41,475 bases of DNA from Longibacter sp051155795 (GTDB taxonomy: Bacteria; Bacteroidota; Rhodothermia; Rhodothermales; Salinibacteraceae): the NCBI RefSeq assembly GCF_051155795.1, contig NZ_DAXETW010000116.1, positions 1 through 41,475 of the forward strand. The letters are read 5' to 3'. The notes under the pieces were generated by a model that had not been told where the DNA came from, made no database searches, and saw only the letters and a list, made by a program, of their open reading frames with translations. Both the position numbers and the translations under genes were made by a program. Shown in pieces: positions 9,543-17,665 of the stretch (positions within the stretch are counted from its first letter, which is position 1; every line of letters begins with the position of its first letter).

Positions 9543-12110
9543 TCAGGGCGCTTCGTTCTGCGCCCAGCCGGCCGTCTCGGGCGTATCGTGAACCGTCACA
9601 GCGGCCTGCCGGCTGCGGTATCGCGTCCCGTCGGGGCCGATGGCTCGCAGGTGGATCGTGTGGCGGCCGGGTTCGAGGCGCCACCGGGCGTCCCGGTAAT
9701 CGCCTTGGATCCGTTCGCCGTCGATGATCCAGTGCACATCGTGCCACGTGCCTGGAGCGGTGCCGCGAAGGTGGACGCGCTGAAAGGAATCGCGGAGGAC
9801 GGGGTCGAGATGGAAGTTCGCTCCTGAAAGCGGGTAGTGAATGGCAAGGCGGTCGGTGGTGCGCCAGGAAGTTTGTGGAGCCTCACTCCGTGCAGCCTCG
9901 TGGGTAATGTCGGGAGGGAGCGGCATCCCGTGTTCGCGCATCCAGGCGTGATATGGCGGCGGATAGACGGTATAGGCGCGTTCACGAAGGTCGTCGGCCG
10001 GCGTCGCTTCGGTGGCAAGAAGGCCGGACCGCTCGTCGATGGCGATGCGCCGGTGCACATTGCACGTGTCGCCCGCGGCCGGGGCCGTGCCGGGCAGGAA
10101 CCATTCGGCGCGCTTCGTTGGGCAGAAGGTGCCGGGACGGCGGCCGCTCGCCGGGCAGATCTCCACGGACTGTAGGCCGGCCGTCGATGGGTCGGGGAAG
10201 GCGCCTCCCGGCCCGAGGTGTGACACGACTGCGTGGAAAAGCGGGCCAGCACCCGTAACGCCGCTGATCCGACGCATCGGCGATCCGTCGAAGTTTCCAA
10301 CCCACACGACGACCGTATAGTCTGGCGTGAAGCCGGCGGTCCAGTTGTCGCGGTAGTCCTTTGAGGTGCCGGTCTTGGCTGCCACGGGAAAGGGGAAGTC
10401 GAGCGGTCCGTGGCGGCCGAAGGCTTCGGCGCGGGCGTACGGATCGCTGAGGATGTCTGTGACGATGCGGAGGGCGCCGGGGGAGAGGTTCATCGGACGT
10501 GCGGCGTCGCCCGGCACGTGGATCGTGTCTTCATCCGTCGTGCGGGACCACAGCACGGAGCGAAGGCCTGGAAGGGTGCCGCCCCGGGCGATGCCGGCAT
10601 AGGCACGCGCCAGGTGAAGCGGGCGTACGTCGCCGTTCCCGAGCGTGAGACCGACGCCGTAGTGCTCCGGCTCACGGTCGAGGGAGGTCAGTCCGGCGTT
10701 CCGCAGCGTGCGGAGCACGTCTCCCGCACCGAGCTTCTGCGCCACGCGCACCGCGGGGATGTTGTAGCTGTTCGCCAGCGCTTCGCGAAGAGGCGTCGGG
10801 CCGTGCAGCGTGCCGTCATAATTGGTCGGCGTAAAGGCACCGCCGGCTCCCGGCACGTTGAGTTCGATGTCTGGGAGGATAGAGGCGGCTGTCTTGAGCC
10901 GGGTGTCGAGAGCACGCGCATACACGAACGGCTTCAGCGTGGAGCCCGGCTGGCGGCGCATCCGAACGCCGTCGTTCTGGCCGGCGATGTTGTCGTTCCA
11001 GAAATCAGCGCTCCCGACGTATGCGCGGATGGCTCCGGTTCGGTTCTCCAGAATGACGACCGCGGCGTTCGTCACGCGGTCGCCGTCCAGACGCTTCATG
11101 TGCGATCGCACCCGCTGCTCCACGGCATGCTGCAGTTTGGCATCGAGCGTGGTGCGGAGTTCGACGGGCGGCGCGCTGCCGGAGCTCGAAGCGCGGCGGT
11201 CCGGGTCATCGAGGCCCCGATGCACACGCAGCCATTCGGTGAAGTGCGGAGCGCGAAAGACCTGGCGGGGACGATTCAGATCGAGCGGAAGGGACGCCAG
11301 GCGGTCGGCTTCCTCGCGGGTCAGGTCGCCGGCCCGGGCCATGGCATCAAGCACGGACCGCTGGCGCTGGCGGGCCCGATCGAGATGACGAAACGGGTCG
11401 TAACGCGACGGGCTCTGGGGAAGGCCGACGAGAAACGCGGATTCAGCCCGCGTCAGGTCGATCGCATGTTTCCCGAAGTAGAGCCGCGCGGCGGACTCGA
11501 TCCCGTGGGTATGATTCCCATACGACACGCGATTCAGCCATGCGCTCAGAATCCGGTCCTTCGACCATCGAAGGTCAACGCGGACGGCGAGGTGAGCCTC
11601 GACGATTTTGTCCCACCATCCTCGCTCCCGGGTGTTGCGGAGGCGTCGGGCAACCTGCATCGTGAGGGTAGATGCCCCGCTGACGACCCGGCCCTCGCGC
11701 AGATTCGACCGAAGTGCGCGCAGGACGGCGAGCGGGTCGACGCCGGGATGCCGGTAGAAGCGGCGGTCTTCTGTTGCGATGAGGGCCGCGAGGACGGACG
11801 TATCGACGGCGGCGAGCGGCACCGGTCGGCCTCGCCCGTCTGGACGGATCTCGCGGAGTACCTGGCCGGAGCGATCCGTGATCTTGAGACTGACGACCCC
11901 GCTCGGGGCATCAGCCGTGGGCGGGAGCGGCCAGGCCAGGGAGAGCATGCCCACAAGCAGGATGCCGAGGACACAGGCTCGGATCGGGTGCCGGCGCAGC
12001 GTGTCCCAAGCCTGCCTACTGAGGCGGGGAAAGCGGGCGGCAGCGTCCATCACGAGCGGGATCGGATGTCGATGAGAAAAGGGAAGCTGATGCGTCGCGT
12101 GCTCAGTCAA
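9543..12110 (-). CDS. pbpC: Penicillin-binding protein 1C
   Basis: This bifunctional peptidoglycan synthase joins lipid II into glycan strands and carries a transpeptidase domain. It is anchored in the inner membrane with its body in the periplasm. One membrane helix lies near residues 42-60. The GT51 glycosyltransferase follows, with catalytic Glu114 in ATEDRRFYRHPG. The transpeptidase has Ser390 in the SxxK motif (GSTLK), SYN, and Lys579 in KTGTS. The last 90 residues form the PBP_C domain typical of PBP1C. The TTG at 12110 overlaps the queE stop by 8 bases and is preceded by AAGGTG, so coupling is plausible. An ATG at 12050 (MDAAARF) is the other possible start and gives a 20-residue shorter protein. 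In E. coli the macroglobulin gene precedes pbpC; here the order is reversed. Confidence 0.95.
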   Translation of the reverse strand: MTEHATHQLPFSHRHPIPLVMDAAARFPRLSRQAWDTLRRHPIRACVLGILLVGMLSLAWPLPPTADAPSGVVSLKITDRSGQVLREIRPDGRGRPVPLAAVDTSVLAALIATEDRRFYRHPGVDPLAVLRALRSNLREGRVVSGASTLTMQVARRLRNTRERGWWDKIVEAHLAVRVDLRWSKDRILSAWLNRVSYGNHTHGIESAARLYFGKHAIDLTRAESAFLVGLPQSPSRYDPFRHLDRARQRQRSVLDAMARAGDLTREEADRLASLPLDLNRPRQVFRAPHFTEWLRVHRGLDDPDRRASSSGSAPPVELRTTLDAKLQHAVEQRVRSHMKRLDGDRVTNAAVVILENRTGAIRAYVGSADFWNDNIAGQNDGVRMRRQPGSTLKPFVYARALDTRLKTAASILPDIELNVPGAGGAFTPTNYDGTLHGPTPLREALANSYNIPAVRVAQKLGAGDVLRTLRNAGLTSLDREPEHYGVGLTLGNGDVRPLHLARAYAGIARGGTLPGLRSVLWSRTTDEDTIHVPGDAARPMNLSPGALRIVTDILSDPYARAEAFGRHGPLDFPFPVAAKTGTSKDYRDNWTAGFTPDYTVVVWVGNFDGSPMRRISGVTGAGPLFHAVVSHLGPGGAFPDPSTAGLQSVEICPASGRRPGTFCPTKRAEWFLPGTAPAAGDTCNVHRRIAIDERSGLLATEATPADDLRERAYTVYPPPYHAWMREHGMPLPPDITHEAARSEAPQTSWRTTDRLAIHYPLSGANFHLDPVLRDSFQRVHLRGTAPGTWHDVHWIIDGERIQGDYRDARWRLEPGRHTIHLRAIGPDGTRYRSRQAAVTVHDTPETAGWAQNEAP

Positions 12111-12936
12111 CGCCCAGCACCTTGTGAGTTTGCACGCTCACCCGCCAGTTGGGATGGTCGAGTGCGAGGTCGACGGCCAGCTGCATTGCCTCGTCCAGTC
12201 GAGGGCCGTCTTCGGGCTGCAACCAGAGAAGCCGTCGCAGCCCGGCGCCCAGTTCGTGACGGGTGGCGCGATCGGCAAACGCTGCGTACGCCTCGGGCCG
12301 GTAGTCCGGCACCACCAGCTTTAGCTCGTCGTATCGTTCCACAACCAGCTCATCCTCCGGTAACTTGGGGCTACATACGATCCAGTCCGGCGGGACGACC
12401 CGCTGCGCCTCCCCGTCCCAAAACGTATCCTCCAGGCGTATCGTACCGTTCGTCTCGCAGGCGACCTCGAACCCGGCGTCGTGGAGCGCGCGCACGAGCG
12501 TCGAATCGAGCTGGAGTAGTGGCTCACCGCCGGTGATGACACAGAAGTCGATGCCGTTCCCGACCGATTGCATTCGGGCGACGAGGTCATCAACCGAATA
12601 CGTTTCTGCTCCTTCTTTCGTGAAGTCGGTATCGCACCAGAGCGGGCAGTCGGCCCCCGTGCGTTCGGCGTCGCGCTCGCGGTCGTCCTCGTAACCGCTC
12701 CACATGTTGCAGCCCACCATCCGCACGAACACGGCCGGCCGGCCCGCCCAGAATCCTTCTCCCTGCACGGTGCGAAAGACTTCCTTGACGTGGTAGGTGG
12801 GCGACGGAGTGGTCGAAGAGGACGCGGATGAAGGGGCTACCGCCCCGGATACGACCGGCGCGGTTGATGCCGGCGCGTTTGATCCGGGCACATTGTCGCC
12901 TGCCGGCGTGCTGTCGGAGGAGGCGGAAAAGACCAT
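12103..12936 (-). CDS. queE: 7-carboxy-7-deazaguanine synthase
   Basis: QueE is a radical SAM enzyme that contracts 6-carboxytetrahydropterin to 7-carboxy-7-deazaguanine on the way to preQ0 and queuosine in tRNA. The protein shows the family core FRTVQGEGFWAGRPAVFVR, the SAM-binding segment ITGGEPLLQ and an ETNGT strand. The cluster cysteines are Cys76, Cys97 and Cys101, a CX20CX3C pattern, while described QueE enzymes have CX14CX2C. A Ser/Pro/Ala-rich stretch of about 46 residues precedes the domain, with no internal start codon that would remove it. The stop overlaps the pbpC start. queF lies divergently 209 bases away, which supports the pathway assignment. Identity is secure; the cysteine spacing is odd. 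Confidence 0.93.
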   Translation of the reverse strand: MVFSASSDSTPAGDNVPGSNAPASTAPVVSGAVAPSSASSSTTPSPTYHVKEVFRTVQGEGFWAGRPAVFVRMVGCNMWSGYEDDRERDAERTGADCPLWCDTDFTKEGAETYSVDDLVARMQSVGNGIDFCVITGGEPLLQLDSTLVRALHDAGFEVACETNGTIRLEDTFWDGEAQRVVPPDWIVCSPKLPEDELVVERYDELKLVVPDYRPEAYAAFADRATRHELGAGLRRLLWLQPEDGPRLDEAMQLAVDLALDHPNWRVSVQTHKVLGVD

Positions 12937-13145
12937 GCGTTGAAGATGGAAGGCGATAGACGAGGTGCGTCGAGCGGCAGCCGCGGTGAAGGGGGACGGA
13001 ATTCCTTCGCGGCGGCGAACCGGACGGTGCGATCACAGGTTTCTCAACAACATACGTGGATGTCGTCGTAAGATCACGCAGAATGGAGCGTTCCGCCGTC
13101 GATGCGCGGCGCCCGTACGTCCTTTCCCGCCAACCCACCGACCCT

Positions 13146-13646
13146 ATGAGTTCCTCGAACGACCGCGATCTGGAAAAGGTCTACCAGGACCTGGAAGAAC
13201 AGGCCGTCCGGCACACGCGTCTGGCACTCGATCACATGAAGCAATACGGCATCGAGCCGGAAGGGGAGGTGCGACCGTTTCTTCCGCCGTCGGAACGAAA
13301 TGAGGAGATCAAACGGCTTCCGTACGAGCACGACGCGCGTCAGGTGGTCACGTATGAGACGGAGGCGGGCGAATTTTCTGCGCTCTGCCCGTTCTCCGGA
13401 CTCCCCGATTTCGGCACGCTCCGCATCGAGTACGTGCCGGGCGACTGGATCGTCGAGCTGAAGAGCCTGAAATACTACATCGTCTCGTGGCGCCAGGTCG
13501 GTGCGGCGCAGGAAGACCTGACGCCGATCATTTTCGACGACCTGATGCAACACCTCGACAACCCGGAGTATCTGGTCGTTACCACGGAGTACAACGTGCG
13601 CGGGGGCATCAACACCACGTGCACAATCGACTCACGACAGCAATGA
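13146..13646 (+). CDS. queF: preQ1 synthase (NADPH-dependent 7-cyano-7-deazaguanine reductase)
   Basis: QueF reduces the nitrile of preQ0 to the amine preQ1, the last step before insertion into tRNA. At 166 residues it is the short, single-domain YkvM-type enzyme. The catalytic Cys81 and Asp88 lie in ALCPFSGLPDFG, and the QueF signature ELKSLKYY follows at about 104-111. The ATG at 13146 (MSSSNDRD) is chosen. An upstream in-frame start at 13056 would add an Arg-rich stretch with no family counterpart. The gene diverges from queE. No preQ1 riboswitch-like structure was recognised in the 209-base gap between them. The gene converges on a lipoprotein gene with a small hairpin between. Confidence 0.95.
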   Translation: MSSSNDRDLEKVYQDLEEQAVRHTRLALDHMKQYGIEPEGEVRPFLPPSERNEEIKRLPYEHDARQVVTYETEAGEFSALCPFSGLPDFGTLRIEYVPGDWIVELKSLKYYIVSWRQVGAAQEDLTPIIFDDLMQHLDNPEYLVVTTEYNVRGGINTTCTIDSRQQ

Positions 13647-13663
13647 GCGGTGTCGCGGACCGG

Positions 13664-13681
13664 ATGCCGCACGCGCGGCAT
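13664..13681. terminator. Hairpin between convergent genes
   Basis: ATGCCGC (13664-13670) and GCGGCAT (13675-13681) form a perfect 7-bp stem with a 4-base loop. It lies between the queF stop and the stop of the opposing lipoprotein gene. There is no T run, so a terminator role is only suggested by position. Confidence 0.4.
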
Positions 13682-13685
13682 GGCG

Positions 13686-14426
13686 TTACCACTCCCGCAT
13701 GTTAGATGCATCCTCAGTGGCTTCCGGTGGAGCGTCCTGCCCCGGGACGGGTTCGTTCGCATCATCCGTCCGGCGAATCACACGGAGGGAACGCCATCCG
13801 TTGCCGGTTAGCACAACGGTTTCACGCGCCGTTTCCGTCTGGTTCATCGTCGGGAGAACATCGCGCACGTCCGGGTAATTCTGCTGGATGTCGTCGCGCC
13901 GGGCCCAGTCTTCGAGGTCGGTGCGCTGGTAGGCGTACTGAACTTCGGCGAGAGGCTGCTGTGCCGGTTGGCGAAGGGCGAAGATCGTGTCGATGCGCGT
14001 AACTTCCGGCGTGGCGTAGCAGAGGGCAGACCGCCATCCCCGAAACTGGTAGACGGTCTGCACCGACTTCTGCCCGTCGTCGGTGAGCGTGAACGTGTTC
14101 TTGACGAGCCCGCGGTCGTCGACGACGCGGTTCGAGGCCACGAGGCCGGCGTCTTCCAGCGTTAGAAACTGACGAACGGCTACCGTCGGGCGCGTCGTAT
14201 CCGGCTCAATGAGCGTGACGGGGAATGTTTCCCCCTGCGACAGCGCCTGTGGATTGATGCACGCGTCGTTGAACGACATCAGTGACTCCTCGATGGCGTC
14301 CTCGGCTGCGCTCTCGGACGGCATGGGACGGCCGCTTTCGTCGGTGGTGGTTTCGGCGCCGGAGCAGGCGACGAAGAGACCGGCAAGCAGCACGGCGCAG
14401 AACAGCGCGGAGGGGCGAATGATCAT
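13686..14426 (-). CDS. Lipoprotein of unknown function
   Basis: The product is a 246-residue predicted lipoprotein. It has a hydrophobic signal and a lipobox ending at Cys21 (LFVAC), followed by an acidic linker (about 22-50) that would hold it off the membrane. The body is a mixed alpha/beta region with two Cys (near CINPQ and ALCYATP) and a Trp-rich repeat-like pair, FRGWRSAL and GNGWRSLRV. I do not recognise the family. It ends with a Pro/Glu/Asp-rich tail. An 11-bp inverted repeat (14430-14484) lies directly before the ATG and could hide the translation start. It is the last gene of a minus-strand run of exported proteins, 109 bases after the VCBS lipoprotein gene. Confidence 0.85.
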   Translation of the reverse strand: MIIRPSALFCAVLLAGLFVACSGAETTTDESGRPMPSESAAEDAIEESLMSFNDACINPQALSQGETFPVTLIEPDTTRPTVAVRQFLTLEDAGLVASNRVVDDRGLVKNTFTLTDDGQKSVQTVYQFRGWRSALCYATPEVTRIDTIFALRQPAQQPLAEVQYAYQRTDLEDWARRDDIQQNYPDVRDVLPTMNQTETARETVVLTGNGWRSLRVIRRTDDANEPVPGQDAPPEATEDASNMREW

Positions 14427-14429
14427 AGA

Positions 14430-14484
14430 TCTCGGGGCGTTCGACGGACGAGGGTCTTCTCAAGGGTATCACCACGCCCCGAGA
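14430..14484. promoter_or_regulatory. 11-bp inverted repeat abutting a start codon
   Basis: TCTCGGGGCGT (14430-14440) and ACGCCCCGAGA (14474-14484) are perfect reverse complements separated by 33 bases. On the minus strand the repeat follows the VCBS gene stop and ends 3 bases before the ATG of the next gene. It could end transcription, fold over the ribosome site, or be an operator. There is no T run after it. Confidence 0.55.
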
Positions 14485-14535
14485 AGAACAAGTCCGGGGA
14501 ACCGTTCAACGGTCACACGCTCCCCGTTCGGGGAG

Positions 14536-16377
14536 TCACCGTCCCCGCCAGAAGAGGAGTCCGCCGCCATCCCCGCCGCTCAGAAGGTCCGCCGTGCCGT
14601 CGCCGGTGAGGTCTGCCCGGAACGGAGCGGTCAGCTTCGGCGCATCGACCGGCAGCGGTCCATCGTCCCGGAACGTGCCGTCACCCATACCGCGGTAGAC
14701 GGTGATACCGGCCAGCTCGGAGCCGACCAGCAGATCCAGCCGGCCGTCACCGTCGAGATCCGTCAGGTGCGGAGTGCTGCGCGCCTTGACCGACACGCCG
14801 GGGAGGTCTTCCGTGACCAGGACGAAGTTCGGGTCGGACGGCGTGCCCTCGTTCCGGAAGTGGTTAATCGTCCCGGAGCCTTCACCGACGAGCAGGTCCA
14901 GATCGCCGTCCCCGTCGAGGTCGCCGAGGGTCGGGACGGCGTTGCTGCCGCGAGGGATGCTGGCGATCGGGCTTTCCCGAATCGAGAAGTTGCCTCCTTC
15001 ATTTTCGGCGTAAAACAGGTCGCCGGTCCAGGTGCCGAGGACGAGATCGGGATCGCCGTCCCCGTCCAGGTCGCCCAGTGCCGGGGCATACCGGTAGGCG
15101 TCCGGCAGGTCGAGCATGCCGCGCATCTGGAACGCGGGGGCCGACGCGGAGCCTACGTTTTCCAGCCTTCGTACCTGCGACGACACGCCGGTCGACGGCT
15201 CGATCTTGTTCGAGAGCAGCAGGTCAAGGTCGCCGTCCCCGTCGATGTCCCCGGCCGCCCCGACGCTTTCGTTTCCGACGTCGATGCCGCCGACGTACTG
15301 CCGTGACTGCAGGTCGTACCGATCCCCTTCGTGTTCGTAAAAGTACAGGTTGTCGACGAGGGTTGTCGTGGCGTCGTAGGCGCCGCCCAGAACGCCCACC
15401 AGCAGGTCGAGGTCGCCGTCGCCCCCGGTATCACCGAGGGTTGGTGCGTTGTAGCCGCTGGTGCTCATCGGGTTTTCCGGGGGGAACGGGCGCGGGGTGC
15501 TGCGCAGGTCCGGGGCCTCGCAGACGGCGCCCCGGTTCTCAATCAGCAACAGGCCGGGCTCGAAGAAGTCGCCCCAGAAGAGGTCGAGGTCCCCGTCCTG
15601 GTCCGGATCGGCGAAGGCAAGCGTGTTGGCTCCGTGCAGCGTGCCGATCTGGTTGACGATCTCGATGTCCTCGTACTTTTCGGTCACGAGGTCGAATGAC
15701 GGCATGTTGCCAGGCTGCATCGGTGCGGCGGCCTCGTACCGATCGACCGTCCCATCCAGTCGCCCGAGAAACAGGTCCAGCCGGTCGTTGCAGTCTACGT
15801 CCGCGACCGTCGGGATATTCTGCCGGTCAGAGAAGATCGGCTCTCCGTCGGTCGTCTTGAGCGTGTCCGCCACGAGGGAGAAGTCCGGTTGGCCGTCCGT
15901 GCCCGTGTTTTCGTACAGCCGGATGTAGCTGAAGGGCTGTTCGGCAAGCAGGTCGTGATCGCCGTCTCCGTCCAGGTCTGCAAAGCGAAACCACTCGCCG
16001 ATGTCCAGCTCGCGGTAGTGATCCGTGCGCCAGACCAGCCGGGTGCTGTCGCCGTCGACGGCCGTGCGTTCGAAGAACCGCAGTTCGTTGGTGTCCTCCT
16101 GAAGGAAGAGGTCCTGGTCGCCGTCGCCGTCGATGTCGACGAGCTGTGGGCGCGGAACGTTCAGGCCGCCCAGGAAGGGATGCGCGATGGCCCGGCCGTT
16201 CGTGTCGGCCACCGGAAAGGGCGACACGTCCCGCGTGAACGTCTCGTCCGGCTGCTCGCCGTCCCCGGAGGGGGCGACGCCCTGTGGCCCGCACCCGGCA
16301 ACCAGCCCGGCAGTGATCAGGATCGAGACGGCGAGCAGGATGGGGCGTGCGGGACGGGGCAATGCCGGGAGCATCAT
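14536..16377 (-). CDS. VCBS/FG-GAP repeat lipoprotein
   Basis: This 613-residue exported protein is predicted to fold as a calcium-binding beta-propeller. A signal with a lipobox ends at Cys29 (LVAGC). The rest is built from about nine copies of the DxDGDGDxDL motif (for example DIDGDGDQDLF, DLDGDGDHDLL, DLDGDGDPDLV), the calcium loop of VCBS/FG-GAP repeats. Lipidation should anchor it at the outer membrane. Such proteins often bind other proteins or sugars, but the partner cannot be read from the sequence. It lies 49 bases downstream of the YVTN lipoprotein gene on the same strand, so the two are probably co-transcribed. No hairpin is seen between them. Confidence 0.92.
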   Translation of the reverse strand: MMLPALPRPARPILLAVSILITAGLVAGCGPQGVAPSGDGEQPDETFTRDVSPFPVADTNGRAIAHPFLGGLNVPRPQLVDIDGDGDQDLFLQEDTNELRFFERTAVDGDSTRLVWRTDHYRELDIGEWFRFADLDGDGDHDLLAEQPFSYIRLYENTGTDGQPDFSLVADTLKTTDGEPIFSDRQNIPTVADVDCNDRLDLFLGRLDGTVDRYEAAAPMQPGNMPSFDLVTEKYEDIEIVNQIGTLHGANTLAFADPDQDGDLDLFWGDFFEPGLLLIENRGAVCEAPDLRSTPRPFPPENPMSTSGYNAPTLGDTGGDGDLDLLVGVLGGAYDATTTLVDNLYFYEHEGDRYDLQSRQYVGGIDVGNESVGAAGDIDGDGDLDLLLSNKIEPSTGVSSQVRRLENVGSASAPAFQMRGMLDLPDAYRYAPALGDLDGDGDPDLVLGTWTGDLFYAENEGGNFSIRESPIASIPRGSNAVPTLGDLDGDGDLDLLVGEGSGTINHFRNEGTPSDPNFVLVTEDLPGVSVKARSTPHLTDLDGDGRLDLLVGSELAGITVYRGMGDGTFRDDGPLPVDAPKLTAPFRADLTGDGTADLLSGGDGGGLLFWRGR

Positions 16378-16426
16378 AAACCGGAGAAAGGGGACGGAAT
16401 CGATCGAGGGAGGCGATGCGGCGCGC

Positions 16427-17563
16427 TTACGGCGCGACCGGCAGGGAGGAGGCGGTTTGCCCGCCGAATGTGCCGATGCCCGTCGGATTCCGGCCCGTCT
16501 CGATCACATTCACAATCTCTCGCGAGTCGGTATCGATAATGACGACGGTGCCGATCTTCGGGTCATCGCCGGTCGGCGTGTAGGCACCGTTCTGATTGTT
16601 GTTCGTGACAAAGAGGAAGCGGCCGCCCGGGGAAAGGGCCGAGCCGTGCGGCTGGGAAAGGCCGGTACCGGTGATGCGGTGAATCTCCTCACGCTCTTCG
16701 ATGTCAATGACCGACACCGCGTCGGCGCCTTTGAGCGGCACGTAGGCCGTCTGGCCGTCCGGCGAAAGGACCGGGTGCCACGGCATGCTGCCAACGTCGA
16801 GCGTGTCCGTCACGGTGATGTTCGCCGGGTCGGACGTGTCGAAAAACAAGACCTGTCCGGTTACCTGTCCGCCGCCGATCAGCAGGCTACCGTCGGGGGT
16901 GGCGGCGAACTGGACGAGGGTCTGATTGTCGCCGCCGAGACGCGTGAGCGCCACCTCGCGGGAGTCCGCATCCAGCGACAACATCTGATTGGTGGCGAGA
17001 CTCGCGACGAAGGCGCGTCGACCGTCAGCCGACGTCGTCAGCGCATGCGGGCGGGGGAAGAAGGTGTCCACCATGTCCGTCGTCATATCCGTGCGATTGA
17101 CGACGCCCAGGCTCTTCGGCGGGTTGACCGCGCTCATCGATCGGCCGACGAAGAGGAGATCCCCCTCCGGTTGGACGGCGAGCATGCCCGGGGTTTCCAT
17201 CGTCACGCGGCCGACGATCTCATTCTCCGGTGTCAGCTTCAACACGGTATTCTCCGCGATCAGGGACAGGTACCAGAACGATCCGTCCGGTTCGGCGACG
17301 GCGTGGTGCGGCTTGGCGTTGGCGGAGAAGCCGAGAGCCTGCAGGTCGACGGTTTCGATAACCTCGCGGGTCGTCGCGTCAATGACCGTTACGGTCGCAG
17401 ATCCCTGGTTGCAAACGTAGATGCGGGGGCTAACGTCGGTTGCGGCCGCGTCCTCCGCGTCGGGCTGTTGGTCAGCGGTGGAGCTCGGCTGTGCCGTGGC
17501 ACATCCAACGGCCACGAGAAGAACAGCCATCAGTACGGCGGCAAACGAAAGAAGTCGAGTCAT
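16427..17563 (-). CDS. YVTN-type beta-propeller lipoprotein
   Basis: The protein of 378 residues is an exported seven-blade-type propeller of the YVTN/cytochrome-D1-like superfamily. A signal with a lipobox ends at Cys21 (VAVGC). Blades show the pattern IYVCNQGSATVTVIDATTREVIETV, with later copies (AYVPLKGADAVSVIDIEER and LFVTNNNQNG). No haem-binding CxxCH is present, so an electron-transfer role is not supported; a binding role is possible. The ATG at 17563 is chosen. The frame extends to a TTG at 17593, but that part overlaps the upstream gene's terminator. Neighbours on both sides are also exported propellers, which suggests a common surface function. Confidence 0.92.
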   Translation of the reverse strand: MTRLLSFAAVLMAVLLVAVGCATAQPSSTADQQPDAEDAAATDVSPRIYVCNQGSATVTVIDATTREVIETVDLQALGFSANAKPHHAVAEPDGSFWYLSLIAENTVLKLTPENEIVGRVTMETPGMLAVQPEGDLLFVGRSMSAVNPPKSLGVVNRTDMTTDMVDTFFPRPHALTTSADGRRAFVASLATNQMLSLDADSREVALTRLGGDNQTLVQFAATPDGSLLIGGGQVTGQVLFFDTSDPANITVTDTLDVGSMPWHPVLSPDGQTAYVPLKGADAVSVIDIEEREEIHRITGTGLSQPHGSALSPGGRFLFVTNNNQNGAYTPTGDDPKIGTVVIIDTDSREIVNVIETGRNPTGIGTFGGQTASSLPVAP

Positions 17564-17591
17564 GATCAGAGGAATTCGTCGTGGATGAAAC

Positions 17592-17627
17592 AAAAAATAC
17601 CGGCGGCAGCGATCATCGCGCCGCCGG
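17592..17627 (-). terminator. Intrinsic terminator after FG-GAP/anchor-B gene
   Basis: An 8-bp stem CCGGCGGC/GCCGCCGG (17600-17607 and 17620-17627) encloses a further GCGAT/ATCGC pairing. On the minus strand it is followed by TATTTTTT. It lies about 40 bases past the stop at 17666 and only 28 bases before the ATG of the next gene. Confidence 0.75.
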
Positions 17628-17665
17628 CAGGTCCAGCAGGAGAGGTCAGGACCGGAGTGAGGCGA

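Noticed and set aside
3585..12110. Antiphage or mobile defence island
   Set aside because: Macroglobulin plus PBP1C is a known envelope-protection pair, not a phage-defence system, and no integrase or attachment site is nearby.
10410..12536. 708-codon open frame opposite pbpC and queE
   Set aside because: Arg/Gly/Ala-rich and without motifs; it is the antisense shadow of GC-rich genes with strong assignments.
12937..13145. preQ1 riboswitch between queE and queF
   Set aside because: No compact stem-loop plus A-rich tail of that type could be recognised by eye on either strand.
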